Of a stretch of 64,000 bases of DNA, positions 1-10,440 are shown piece after piece. The stretch lies in assembly GCF_051020765.1 (NCBI RefSeq), contig NW_027469106.1, forward strand, positions 682,001 through 746,000. Direction: 5' to 3'. The position numbers and the translations under genes were made by a program. Positions within the stretch are counted from its first letter, which is position 1. Each line of letters starts with the position of its first letter. Source of the stretch: Lasioglossum baleicum. Taxonomy: Eukaryota > Arthropoda > Insecta > Hymenoptera > Halictidae. The notes beneath the pieces were generated by a model that was given only the letters and a program-made list of their open reading frames with translations, did no database searches and was not told where the DNA came from.

Positions 1-146
1 ACTTATCTAATTTATCTTTTTCACACAGAATTATTCAGGAGCTGTGAAAGCAATTCTACATATTCGTGTAATTTTTCAGTCCTTCGCTCTTCGTTGTCAC
101 TATTTTAATTCGCAATCACATTAATTTCAAAAATTTAATAATCTAC
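1..146 (+). repeat. AT-rich direct repeat, copy 1 (cut by window edge)
   Basis: This segment matches 917-1063 in the same orientation with scattered substitutions and one or two single-base indels. Shared landmarks are the opening ACTTATCTAA, the run TTTTTCACACAGAATTATTC, and the end AATAATCTAC. The copies are 916 bp apart. The left part of this copy may lie outside the window, so I cannot say whether the pair is a tandem repeat with a period of about 916 bp or the two ends of a small transposable element. No coding potential is visible. Confidence 0.85.
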
Positions 147-916
147 GAATTCCGTTGCATGTCTTATATTTACATTTAATTGATGTACTCTTCTTTCATA
201 AACTTATATATTTTAACAGAACTGTTTAGAGTTGAGATTACTATATTCCCATTTTTTATTGTTATAGAAACTTATGTACGTATCTACATATTATAATTCT
301 ACAAATACATTTGAATTCTACCCAGCACTGCTTATTTAATCTTTCCTTTAATTATTACATACATGCTTTCTTACTTTCTATATCTACTTACTTTCCTTTA
401 CTTATTTCATACATTGGCACGCACAAATTATGGAGCGGTTATGATAATTTAAAATACAAGAATTAAAACTCAACCGCAAGGTTTACTTCTCACATTATAT
501 TATGTAGTTAAAATGACAAGTAAAAGGGTTTATATATCTATATCAAAGAAGGTACATCTGATTGGGGAAATTCAGTATACATTTACAGTTATCATTCTAA
601 ACGCTGCTGTGACATTACACGCTGATTAACTGGTTTAAAAAAGATTGTATAAAGCACGATCATATATGTCGTGTATAAACTTCAATTATTAATGCTTTCT
701 ATATAAGAATATAATGGTTTTCTAGATCACAAGTTACATATTACTCACCGTGAGAACATTTTTCTTGCAATAATCAGGATCTGACCGCGCGTTCCAATTA
801 AAATAGTTCAGCTAGTAGATCTGCTTTGTACACCACATGTAAAAGAAAAATATAAAAAATCACAAAGTATCGTATTCATTACTCAGAAAAATTATTATAT
901 TTTATAGGCAAAAAAT
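147..916. other. AT-rich non-genic flank
   Basis: This stretch is strongly AT-rich, with many stop codons in all frames and no reading frame, RNA gene or promoter I can support. It separates the two copies of the direct repeat at 1-146 and 917-1063, so it could be the unit body of a long-period repeat or the interior of a small mobile element. Its composition contrasts sharply with the roughly 55% GC satellite that begins near 1552. Confidence 0.7.
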
Positions 917-1063
917 ACTTATCTAAATTATCTTTTTCACACAGAATTATTCGGGAGCTGTGAAATCAATTCTATACATTCCTGTAATTTTTCAGTCCTT
1001 CGCTCTTCGTTGTCAATATTTTAATTTACAAATCACATTAATATTAAAAATCGAATAATCTAC
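917..1063 (+). repeat. AT-rich direct repeat, copy 2
   Basis: Second copy of the element at 1-146, roughly 90% identical by eye. After the shared end AATAATCTAC the two copies diverge completely (GAATTCCG after copy 1, TACTAACT after copy 2), which fixes the right border of the repeat. The left border here is near 911-917, after an A-rich run. Confidence 0.85.
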
Positions 1064-1332
1064 TACTAACTGCACAAATTTTATCTCTTAATACAGACAC
1101 TATTGAAACCATATTTCGAGTAAAAACATTATAACCTAAAATTTATTGCACACACCAAAAACCATTAATTTCTACACTTCAAAAATTAATTCGTCTAGGT
1201 GTATCTGGCAGATCCTTCACAAGAATACATAAACCTAGATTTGCACTTCCATCATTTCCATCTGCCATCGGCCGCATTTCCATTTGCGTTCAAAATTACA
1301 GTAAGCAATTCTATTTATGCACGATTCGCGTG
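1064..1332. other. AT-rich to mixed-composition transition, no supported gene
   Basis: AT-rich sequence that becomes less AT-rich after about 1240. A 114-codon open frame spans 1199-1543 on the plus strand, but it runs from AT-rich flank into the 31-bp repeat, has no recognisable domain and ends inside a tandem repeat. I do not support it as a gene. Nothing else is visible. Confidence 0.6.
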
Positions 1333-1551
1333 TGTGCAATTTTATCTGTGCCCAATAAAGATGAATCCAATTCTATTTGTGCGCAATCGAGATGTGCCCG
1401 ATTCTTCTTGTGCGCAATCGAGATGTGTCCGATGCTCCTTGTGCGCAATCAAGATGTGTCTGATTGTACTTGTGCCCAATCATGCTGTGTCCAAAAGATA
1501 TGTGCGCAATGTGCATGTGGGCAATCGTATTGTGCGCAACTGAAGGCCTCT
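1333..1551 (+). repeat. Degenerate ~31-bp tandem repeat at array border
   Basis: Successive units begin with TGTGCGCAAT or TGTGCCCAAT at 1347, 1378, 1409, 1440, 1471, 1501 and 1531, giving spacings of 31, 31, 31, 31, 30 and 30 bp. A half unit precedes them at 1333. Each unit itself looks like two related halves of about 15-16 bp, both starting TGTGC. The repeat is much more diverged than the satellite next to it and ends at the junction near 1552, where CCCGCAG (1554-1560) is the tail of the first, partial 42-bp monomer. Confidence 0.85.
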
Positions 1552-1560
1552 CTCCCGCAG

Positions 1561-1602
1561 GCTAGTCGAGTAAAAACACGTGCGAGAGGATGCATCCCGC
1601 AG
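1561..1602 (+). repeat. 42-bp monomer (first complete copy, type example)
   Basis: First complete 42-bp unit of the array. Within the unit, GCTAGTCGAG is at 1-10, an A5 tract at 12-16, the E-box CACGTG at 17-22, the perfect palindrome GGATGCATCC at 28-37, and CCCGCAG ends the unit. The first 42-mer of a block usually reads GTCGAGC and later ones GTCGAGT. Other recurrent variants are GAGACGATG, GAGAGAATG, GAAAGGATG, a GGCCAGTC start, GAGCACAAAC and GTAAGAAC. These variants occupy defined slots rather than random positions, which is what makes the higher-order structure readable. Confidence 0.97.
1577..1582. promoter_or_regulatory. CACGTG E-box, one per 42-bp monomer (example)
   Basis: A canonical class B E-box hexamer sits at positions 17-22 of every intact 42-mer, and also in the truncated 24-bp left half that starts each 24-mer run. 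The core is nearly always ACACGTGCG. Myc/Max, USF and Clock/Cycle type bHLH proteins bind CACGTG. Binding in this genome is inference; only the motif and its repetition are seen. Confidence 0.5.
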
Positions 1603-1674
1603 GCTAGTCGAGTAAAAACACGTGCGAGGTTTTGTGGGATGCGCATACGCAGGTTTTGTGGGATGCGTATGCGC

Positions 1675-1698
1675 AGGTTTTTTGGGATGCGCATGCGC
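1675..1698 (+). repeat. 24-bp monomer (first consensus copy, type example)
   Basis: First exact consensus 24-mer. Its layout is AGG, a T6 tract at unit positions 4-9, GGG, then ATGCGCAT (13-20, palindromic) and GCGC. The first 24-mer of a run normally reads TTTTGTGGG instead of TTTTTTGGG. A copy ending GCATGTGC is a common CpG-to-TpG variant. AGGATTTTTGGG and AGATTTTTTGGG are also slot-specific variants. The last copy of each run is 21 bp and joins directly to GCTAGTCGAGC of the next block. Confidence 0.97.
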
Positions 1699-1699
1699 A
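1688..1699. promoter_or_regulatory. NRF-1/Ewg-type palindrome at 24-mer junctions (example)
   Basis: TGCGCATGCGCA is formed where one 24-mer meets the next. It is a perfect 12-bp palindrome and an exact match to the known NRF-1 consensus YGCGCAYGCGCR, which is also bound by the insect homologue Erect wing. It recurs about one to three times per block through the array. It is lost at block ends (TGCGCATGGC) and in the GCATGTGC variant. Whether any copy is occupied is not shown by the sequence. Confidence 0.5.
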
Positions 1700-2517
1700 G
1701 GTTTTTTGGGATGCGCATGGCTAGTCGAGCAAAAACACGTGCGAGAGGATGCATCCCGCAGGCTAGTCGAGTAAAAACACGTGCGAGAGGATGCATCCCG
1801 CAGGCTAGTCGAGTAAAAACACGTGCGAAAGGATGCATCTCGCAGTCTAGTCGAGCACAAACACGTGCGAGGTTTTGTGGGATGCGCATGCGCAGATTTT
1901 TTGGGATGCGCATGCGCAGGTTTTTTGGGATGCGCATGGCTAGTCGAGCAAAAACACGTGCGAGAGGATGCATCCCGCAGGCTAGTCGAGTAAAAACACG
2001 TGCGAAAGGATGCATCCCGCAGGCTAGTCGAGCACAAACACGTGCGAGGTTTTGTGGGATGCGCATGCGCAGGTTTTGTGGGATGCGCATGCGCAGGTTT
2101 TTTGGGATGCGCATGCGCAGGTTTTTTGGGATGCGCATGGCTAGTCGAGCAAAAACACGTGCGAGAGGATGCATCCCGCAGGCTAGTCGAGTAAAAACAC
2201 GTGCGAAAGGATGCATCCCGCAGGCTAGTCGAGCACAAACACGTGCGAGGTTTTGTGGGATGCGCATGCGCAGATTTTTTGGGATGCGCATGCGCAGGTT
2301 TTTTGGGATGCGCATGGCTAGTCGAGCAAAAACACGTGCGAGAGGATGCATCCCGCAGGCTAGTCGAGTAAAAACACGTGCGAAAGGATGCATCCCGCAG
2401 GCTAGTCGAGCACAAACACGTGCGAGGTTTTGTGGGATGCGCATGCGCAGGTTTTGTGGGATGCGCATGCGCAGGTTTTTTGGGATGCGCATGCGCAGGT
2501 TTTTTGGGATGCGCATG

Positions 2518-3063
2518 GCTAGTCGAGCAAAAACACGTGCGAGAGGATGCATCCCGCAGGGTAGTCGAGTAAAAACACGTGCGAGAGGATGCATCCCGCA
2601 GGCTAGTCGAGTAAAAACACGTGCGAGAGGATGCATCCCGCAGGCTAGTCGAGCAAAAACACGTGCGAGAGGATGCATCCCGCAGGCTAGTCTAGCAAAA
2701 ACACGTGCGAGAGGATGCATCCCGCAGGCTAGTCGAGCAAAAACACGTGCGAGAGGATGCTTCCCGCAGGCTAGTCTAGCAAAAACACGTGCGAGAGGAT
2801 GCATCCCGCAGGCTAGTCGAGCACAAACACGTGCGAGAGGATGCATCCCGCAGGCTAGTCGAGCAAAAACACGTGCGAGAGGATGCATCCCGCAGGCTAG
2901 TCGAGTAAAAACACGTGCGAGACGATGCATCCCGCAGCCTAGTCGAGTAAAAACACGTGCGAGAGGATGCATCCCGCAGGCTAGTCGAGTAAAAACACGT
3001 GCGAGAGGATGCATCCCGCAGGCTAGTCGAGTAAAAACACGTGCGAGAGGATGCATCCCGCAG
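2518..3063 (+). repeat. Uninterrupted run of thirteen 42-bp monomers
   Basis: Exactly 546 bp, or 13 x 42, with no 24-mer inside. This is the longest pure 42-mer run I saw in the window; elsewhere runs are usually two to four. It holds several variants rare or absent elsewhere, such as GTCTAGCAAAA (twice), GGATGCTTCCC, GCAGCCTAGTC and a GAGCACAAAC monomer followed by another full 42-mer. Its place about 1 kb inside the array border fits the usual picture of array edges escaping homogenisation. Confidence 0.93.
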
Positions 3064-4482
3064 GCTAGTCGAGTAAAAACACGTGCGAGGTTTTGTGGGA
3101 TGCGCATACGCAGGTTTTGTGGGATGCGCATGCGCAGGTTTTTTGGGATGCGCATGGCAAGTCGAGCAAAAACACGTGCGAGAGGATGCATCCCGCAGGG
3201 TAGTCGAGTACAAACACGTGCGAGAGGATGCATCCCGCAGGCTAGTCGAGTAAAAACACGTGCGAGAGGATGCATCCCGCAGGCTAGTCGAGTAAAAACA
3301 CGTTCGAGGTTTTGTGGGATGCGCATGCGCAGGTTTTGTGGGATGCGCATTCGCAGGTTTTTTGGGATGCGCATGCGCAGGTTTTTTGGGAAGCGCATGG
3401 CTAGTCGAGCAAAAACACGTGCGAGAGGATGCATCCCGCAGGCTAGTCGAGTAAAAACACGTGCGAGACGATGCATCCCGCAGGCCAGTCGAGTAAAAAC
3501 ACGTGCGAGAGGATGCATCCCGCAGGCTAGTCGAGTAAAAACACGTGCGAGGTTTTGTGGGATGCGCATGCGCAGGTTTTGTGGGATGCGCATGCGCAGG
3601 TTTTTTGGGATGCGCATGTGCAGGTTTTTTGGGATGCGCATGGCTAGTAGAGCAAAAACACGTGCGAGAGGATGCATCCCGCAGGCTAGTCGAGTAAAAA
3701 CACGTGCGAGAGGATGCATCCCGCAGGCTAGTCGAGTAAAAACACGTGCGAGGTTTTGTGGGATGCGCATGCGCAGGTTTTTTGGGATGCGCATGTGCAG
3801 GATTTTTGGGATGCGCATGGCTAGTCGAGCAAAAACACGTGCGAGAGGATGCATCCCGCAGGCTAGTCGAGTAAAAACACGTGCGAGAGAATGCATCCCG
3901 CAGGCTAGTCGAGTAAAAACACGTGCGAGGATTTGTGGGATGCGCATGCGCAGGTTTTGTGGGATGCGCATGCGCAGGTTTTTTGGGATGCGCATGCGCA
4001 GGTTTTTTGGGATGCGCATGGCTAGTCGAGCAAAAACACGTGCGAGAGGATGCATCCTGCAGGGTAGTCGAGTAAAAACACGTGCGAGAGGATGCATCCC
4101 GCAGGCTAGTCGAGCACAAACACGTGCGAGGTTTTGTGGGATGCGCATGCGCAGGTTTTGTGGGATGCGCATGCGCAGATTTTTTGGGATGCGCATGCGC
4201 AGGTTTTTTGGGATGCGCATGGCTAGTCGAGCAAAAACACGTGCGAGAGGATGCATCCCGCAGGCTAGTCGAGTAAAAACACGTGCGAGACGATGCATCC
4301 CGCAGGCCAGTCGAGTAAAAACACGTGCGAGAGGATGCATCCCGCAGGCTAGTCGAGTAAAAACACGTGCGAGAGGATGCATCCCGCAGGCTAGTCGAGT
4401 AAAAACACGTGCGAGGTTTTGTGGGATGCGCATGCTCAGGTTTTTTGGGATGCGCATGCGCAGGTTTTTTGGGATGCGCATG

Positions 4483-5280
4483 GCTAGTCGAGCAAAAACA
4501 CGTGCGAGAGGATGCATCCCGCAGGCTAGTCGAGTAAAAACACGTGCGAGACGATGCATCCCGCAGGCCAGTCGAGTAAAAACACGTGCGAGAGGATGCA
4601 TCCCGCAGGCTAGTCGAGTAAAAACACGTGCGAGGTTTTGTGGGATGCGCATGCGCAGGTTTTGTGGGATGCGCATGCGCAGGTTTTTTGGGATGCGCAT
4701 GTGCAGGTTTTTTGGGATGCGCATGGCTAGTCGAGCAAAAACACGTGCGAGAGGATGCATCCCGCAGGCTAGTCGAGTAAAAACACGTGCGAGAGGATGC
4801 ATCCCGCAGGCTAGTCGAGTAAAAACACGTGCGAGGTTTTGTGGGATGCGCATGCGCAGGTTTTTTGGGATGCGCATGTGCAGGATTTTTGGGATGCGCA
4901 TGGCTAGTCGAGCAAAAACACGTGCGAGAGGATGCATCCCGCAGGCTAGTCGAGTAAAAACACGTGCGAGAGAATGCATCCCGCAGGCTAGTCGAGTAAA
5001 AACACGTGCGAGGATTTGTGGGATGCGCATGCGCAGGTTTTGTGGGATGCGCATGCGCAGGTTTTTTGGGATGCGCATGCGCAGGTTTTTTGGGATGCGC
5101 ATGGCTAGTCGAGCAAAAACACGTGCGAGAGGATGCGTCCCGCAGGCTAGTCGAGTAAAAACACGTGCGAAAGGATGCATCCCGCAGTCTAGTCGAGCAC
5201 AAACACGTGCGAGGTTTTGTGGGATGCGCATGCGCAGATTTTTTGGGATGCGCATGCGCAGGTTTTTTGGGATGCGCATG
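4483..5280 (+). repeat. Higher-order quartet, left-array example (798 bp)
   Basis: Four consecutive blocks of 243, 177, 201 and 177 bp start at 4483, 4726, 4903 and 5104; the next block starts at 5281 with GATAGTCGAGC. Block 1 has a GAGACGATG second monomer and two GTGGG 24-mers. Block 2 ends with GTGCAGGATTTTTGGG. Block 3 has GAGAGAATG and opens its 24-mer run with AGGATTTGTGGG. Block 4 has GAAAGGATG followed by the GAGCACAAAC half-monomer. The same order recurs dozens of times with added or lost units. Confidence 0.9.
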
Positions 5281-5457
5281 GATAGTCGAGCAAAAACACG
5301 TGCGAGAGGATGCATCCCGCAGGCTAGTCGAGTAAAAACACGTGCGAGAGAATGCATCCCGCAGGCTAGTCGAGTAAAAACACGTGCGAGGATTTGTGGG
5401 ATGCGCATGCGCAGGTTTTGTGGGATGCGCATGCGCAGGTTTTTTGGGATGCGCATG

Positions 5458-8400
5458 CGCAGGTTTTTTGGGATGCGCATGGCTAGTCGATCAAAAACAC
5501 GTGCGAGAGGATGCATCCTGCAGGGTAGTCGAGTAAAAACACGTGCGAGAGGATGCATCCCGCAGGCTAGTCGAGCACAAACACGTGCGAGGTTTTGTGG
5601 GATGCGCATGCGCAGGTTTTGTGGGATGCGCATGCGCAGATTTTATGGGATGCGCATGCGCAGGTTTTTTGAGATGCGCATGGCTAGTCGAGCAAAAACA
5701 CGTGCGAGAGTATGCATCCCGCAGGCTAGTCGAGTAAAAACACGTGCGAGACGATGCATCCCGCAGGCCAGTCGAGTAAAAACACGTGCGAGAGGATGCA
5801 TCCCGCAGGCTAGTCGAGTAAAAACACGTGCGAGAGGATGCATCCCGCAGGCTAGTCGAGTAAAAACACGTTCGAGGTTTTGTGGGATGCGCATGCGCAG
5901 GTTTTTTGGGATGCGCATGCGCAGGTTTTTTGGGATGCGCATGGCTAGTCGAGCAAAAACACGTGCGAGAGGATGCATCCCGCAGGCTAGCCGAGCAAAA
6001 ACACGTGCGAGAGGATGCATCCCGCAGGCTAGTCGAGTAAAAACACGTGCGAGGTTTTGTGGGATGCGCATGCGCAGATTTTTTGGGATGCGCATGCGCA
6101 GGTTTTTTGGGATGCGCATGGCTAGTCGAGCAAAAACACGTGCGAGAGGATGCATCCCGCAGGCTAGTCGAGTAAAAACACGTGCGAGACGATGCATCCC
6201 GCAGGCCAGTCGAGTAAAAACACGTGCGAGAGGATGCATCCCGCAGGCTAGTCGAGTAAAAACACGTGCGAGGTTTTGTGGGATGCGCATGCGCAGGTTT
6301 TGTGGGATGCGCATGCGCAGGTTTTTTGGGATGCGCATGTGCAGGTTTTTTGGGATGCGCATGGCTAGTCGAGCAAAAACATGTGCGAGAGGATGCATCC
6401 CGCAGGCTAGTCGAGTAAAAACACGTGCGAGAGGATGCATCCCGCAGGCTAGTCGAGTAAAAACACGTGCGAGGTTTTGTGGGATGCGCATGCGCAGGTT
6501 TTTTGGGATGCGCATGTGCAGGATTTTTGGGATGCGCATGGCTAGTCGAGCAAAAACACGTGCGAGAGGATGCATCCCGCAGGCTAGTCGAGTAAAAACA
6601 CGTGCGAAAGGATGCATCCCGCAGTCTAGTCGAGCACAAACACGTGCGAGGTTTTGTGGGATGCGCATGCGCAGGTTTTGTGGGATGCGCATGCGCAGAT
6701 TTTTTGGGATGCGCATGCGCAGGTTTTTTGGGATGCGCATGGATAGTCGAGCAAAAACACGTGCGAGAGGATGCATCCCGCAGGCTAGTCGAGTAAAAAC
6801 ACGTTCGAGGTTTTGTGGGATGCGCATGCGCAGGTTTTGTGGGATGCGCATTCGCAGGTTTTTTGGGATGCGCATGCGCAGGTTTTTTGGGATGCGCATG
6901 GCTAGTCGAGCAAAAACACGTGCGAGAGGATGCATCCCGCAGGCTAGTCGAGTAAAAACACGTGCGAGACGATGCATCCCGCAGGCCAGTCGAGTAAAAA
7001 CACGTGCGAGAGGATGCATCCCGCAGGCTAGTCGAGTAAAAACACGTGCGAGGTTTTGTGGGATGCGCATGTGCAGGTTTTTTGGGATGCGCATGTGCAG
7101 GTTTTTTGGGATGCGCATGGCTAGTAGAGCAAAAACACGTGCGAGAGGATGCATCCCGCAGGCTAGTCGAGTAAAAACACGTGCGAGAGGATGCATCCCG
7201 CAGGCTAGTCGAGTAAAAACACGTGCGAGGTTTTGTGGGATGCGCATGCGCAGGTTTTTTGGGATGCGCATGTGCAGGATTTTTGGGATGCGCATGGCTA
7301 GTCGAGCAAAAACACGTGCGAGGATTTGTGGGATGCGCATGCGCAGGTTTTGTGGGATGCGCATGCGCAGGTTTTTTGGGATGCGCATGCGCAGGTTTTT
7401 TGGGATGCGCATGGCTAGTCGAGCAAAAACACGTGCGAGAGGATGCATCCCGCAGGCTAGTCGAGTAAAAACACGTGCGAGACGATGCATCCCGCAGGCC
7501 AGTCGAGTAAAATCACGTGCGAGAGGATGCATCCCGCAGGCTAGTCGAGTAAAAACACGTGCGAGAGGATGCATCCCGCAGGCTAGTCGAGTAAAAACAC
7601 GTGCGAGGTTTTGTGGGATGCGCATGCTCAGGTTTTTTGGGATGCGCATGCGCAGGTTTTTTGGGATGCGCATGGCTAGTCGAGCAAAAACACGTGCGGG
7701 AGGATGCATCCCGCAGGCTAGTCGAGTAAAAACACGTGCGAGGTTTTGTGGGATGCGCATGCGCAGATTTTTTGGGATGCGCATGCGCAGGTTTTTTGGG
7801 ATGCGCATGGCTAGGCGAGCAAAAACACGTGCGAGAGGATGCATCCCGCAGGCTAGTCGAGTAAAAACACGTGCGAGACGATGCATCCCGCAGGCCAGTC
7901 GAGTAAAAACACGTGCGAGAGGATGCATCCCGCAGGCTAGTCGAGTAAAAACACGTGCGAGGTTTTGTGGGATGCGCATGCGCAGGTTTTGTGGGATGCG
8001 CATGCGCAGGTTTTTTGGGATGCGCATGTGCAGGTTTTTTGGGATGCGCATGGCTAGTCGAGCAAAAACACGTGCGAGAGGATGCATCCCGCAGGCTAGT
8101 CGAGTAAAAACACGTGCGAGAGGATGCATCCCGCAGGCTAGTCGAGTAAAAACACGTGCGAGGTTTTGTGGGATGCGCATGCGCAGGTTTTTTGGGATGC
8201 GCATGTGCAGGATTTTTGGGATGCGCATGGCTAGTCGAGCAAAAACACGTGCGAGAGGATGCATCCCGCAGGCTAGTCGAGTAAAAACACGTGCGAGAGA
8301 ATGCATCCCGCAGGCTAGTCGAGTAAAAACACGTGCGAGGATTTGTGGGATGCGCATGCGCAGGTTTTTTGGGATGCGCATGGCTAGTCGAGCAAAAACA

Positions 8401-10440
8401 CGTGCGAGAGGATGCGTCCCGCAGGCTAGTCGAGTAAAAACACGTGCGAAAGGATGCATCCCGCAGTCTAGTCGAGCACAAACACGTGCGAGGTTTTGTG
8501 GGATGCGCATGCGCAGATTTTTTGGGATGCGCATGCGCAGGTTTTTTGGGATGCGCATGGATAGTCGAGCAAAAACACGTGCGAGAGGATGCATCCCGCA
8601 GGCTAGTCGAGTAAAAACACGTGCGAGAGAATGCATCCCGCAGGCTAGTCGAGTAAAAACACGTGCGAGGATTTGTGGGATGCGCATGCGCAGGTTTTGT
8701 GGGATGCGCATGCGCAGGTTTTTTGGGATGCGCATGCGCAGGTTTTTTGGGATGCGCATGGCTAGTCGATCAAAAACACGTGCGAGAGGATGCATCCTGC
8801 AGGGTAGTCGAGTAAAAACACGTGCGAGAGGATGCATCCCGCAGGCTAGTCGAGCACAAACACGTGCGAGGTTTTGTGGGATGCGCATGCGCAGGTTTTG
8901 TGGGATGTGCATGCGCAGATTTTTTGGGATGCGCATGCGCAGGTTTTTTGGGATGCGCATGGCTAGTCGAGCAAAAACACGTGCGAGAGGATGCATCCCG
9001 CAGGCTAGTCGAGTAAAAACACGTGCGAGACGATGCATCCCGCAGGCCAGTCGAGTAAAAACACGTGCGAGAGGATGCATCCCGCAGGCTAGTCGAGTAA
9101 AAGCACGGGCGAGAGGATGCATCCCGCAGGCTAGTCGAGTAAAAACACGTGCGAGGTTTTGTGGGATGCGCATGCGCAGGTTTTTTGGGATGCGCATGCG
9201 CAGGTTTTTTGGGATGCGCATGGCTAGTCGAGCAAAAACACGTGCGAGAGGATGCATCCCGCAGGCTAGCCGAGCAAAAACACGTGCGAGAGGATGCATC
9301 CCGCAGGCTAGTCGAGTAAAAACACGTGCGAGAGGATGCATCCCGCAGGCTAGTCGAGTAAAAACACGTGCGAGAGGATGCATCCCGCAGGCTAGTCGAG
9401 TAAAAACACGTGCGAGGTTTTGTGGGATGCGCATGCGCAGGTTTTTTGGGATGCGCATGTGCAGGATTTTTGGGATGCGCATGGCTAGTCGAGCAAAAAC
9501 ACGTGCGAGAGGATGCATCCCGCAGGCTAGTCGAGTAAAAACACGTGCGAGAGAATGCATCCCGCAGGCTAGTCGAGTAAAAACACGTGCGAGGATTTGT
9601 GGGATGCGCATGCGCAGGTTTTGTGGGATGCGCATGCGCAGGTTTTTTGGGATGCGCATGCGCAGATTTTTTGGGATGCGCATGGCTAGTCGAGCAAAAA
9701 CACGTGCGAGAGGATGCATCCCGCAGGCTAGTCGAGTAAAAACACGTGCGAAAGGATGCATCCCGCAGTCTAGTCGAGCACAAACACGTGCGAGGTTTTG
9801 TGGGATGCGCATGCGCAGGTTTTGTGGGATGCGCATGCGCAGATTTTTTGGGATGCTCATGCGCAGGTTTTTTGGGATGCGCATGGATAGTCGAGCAAAA
9901 ACACGTGCGAGAGGATGCATCCCGCAGGCTAGTCGAGTAAAAACACGTTCGAGGTTTTGTGGGATGCGCATGCGCAGGTTTTGTGGGATGCGCATTCGCA
10001 GGTTTTTTGGGATGCGCATGCGCAGGTTTTTTGGGATGCGCATGGCTAGTCGAGCAAAAACACGTGCGAGAGGATGCATCCCGCAGGCTAGTCGAGTAAA
10101 AACACGTGCGAGACGATGCATCCCGCAGGCCAGTCGAGTAAAAACACGTGCGAGAGGATGCATCCCGCAGGCTAGTCGAGTAAAAACACGTGCGAGGTTT
10201 TGTGGGATGCGCATGTGCAGGTTTTTTGGGATGCGCATGTGCAGGTTTTTTGGGATGCGCATGGCTAGTAGAGCAAAAACACGTGCGAGAGGATGCATCC
10301 CGCAGGCTAGTCGAGTAAAAACACGTGCGAGAGGATGCATCCCGCAGGCTAGTCGAGTAAAAACACGTGCGAGGTTTTGTGGGATGCGCATGCGCAGGTT
10401 TTTTGGGATGCGCATGTGCAGGATTTTTGGGATGCGCATG
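5458..10440 (+). repeat. 4,983-bp tandem duplication, copy 1
   Basis: Rare variants recur at exactly +4983: GTCGATC at 5482 and 8761 pairs with 10465 and 13744, and AGATTTTATGGG near 5639 pairs with one near 10622. Differences I located are few: GAGATGCGC versus GGGATGCGC (5672), AAAATCACG versus AAAAACACG (near 7512), CTAGGCGAG versus CTAGTCGAG (near 7814), and GCGCATG versus GTGCATG (near 9833). The left border near 5458 is placed where upstream sequence stops matching the copy junction at 10441. Confidence 0.93.

Noticed and set aside
1199..1543. 114-codon frame at the array border
   Set aside because: It spans AT-rich flank and the 31-bp tandem repeat, has no recognisable motif, and its repetitive C-terminal part comes from the tandem units.
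1675..1710. Rho-independent terminator (GC-rich dyad followed by T6)
   Set aside because: The dyad TGCGCATGCGCA has no loop, the pattern repeats every 24 bp and the context is not bacterial.
2000..2194. Recurrent 64- to 86-codon plus-strand frames (for example here and dozens of times later)
   Set aside because: They are a third-frame reading of block type 4 and its neighbours, repeated wherever that block occurs, and they end at the TAG in GCTAG or GTCTAG. They are shadows of the repeat.
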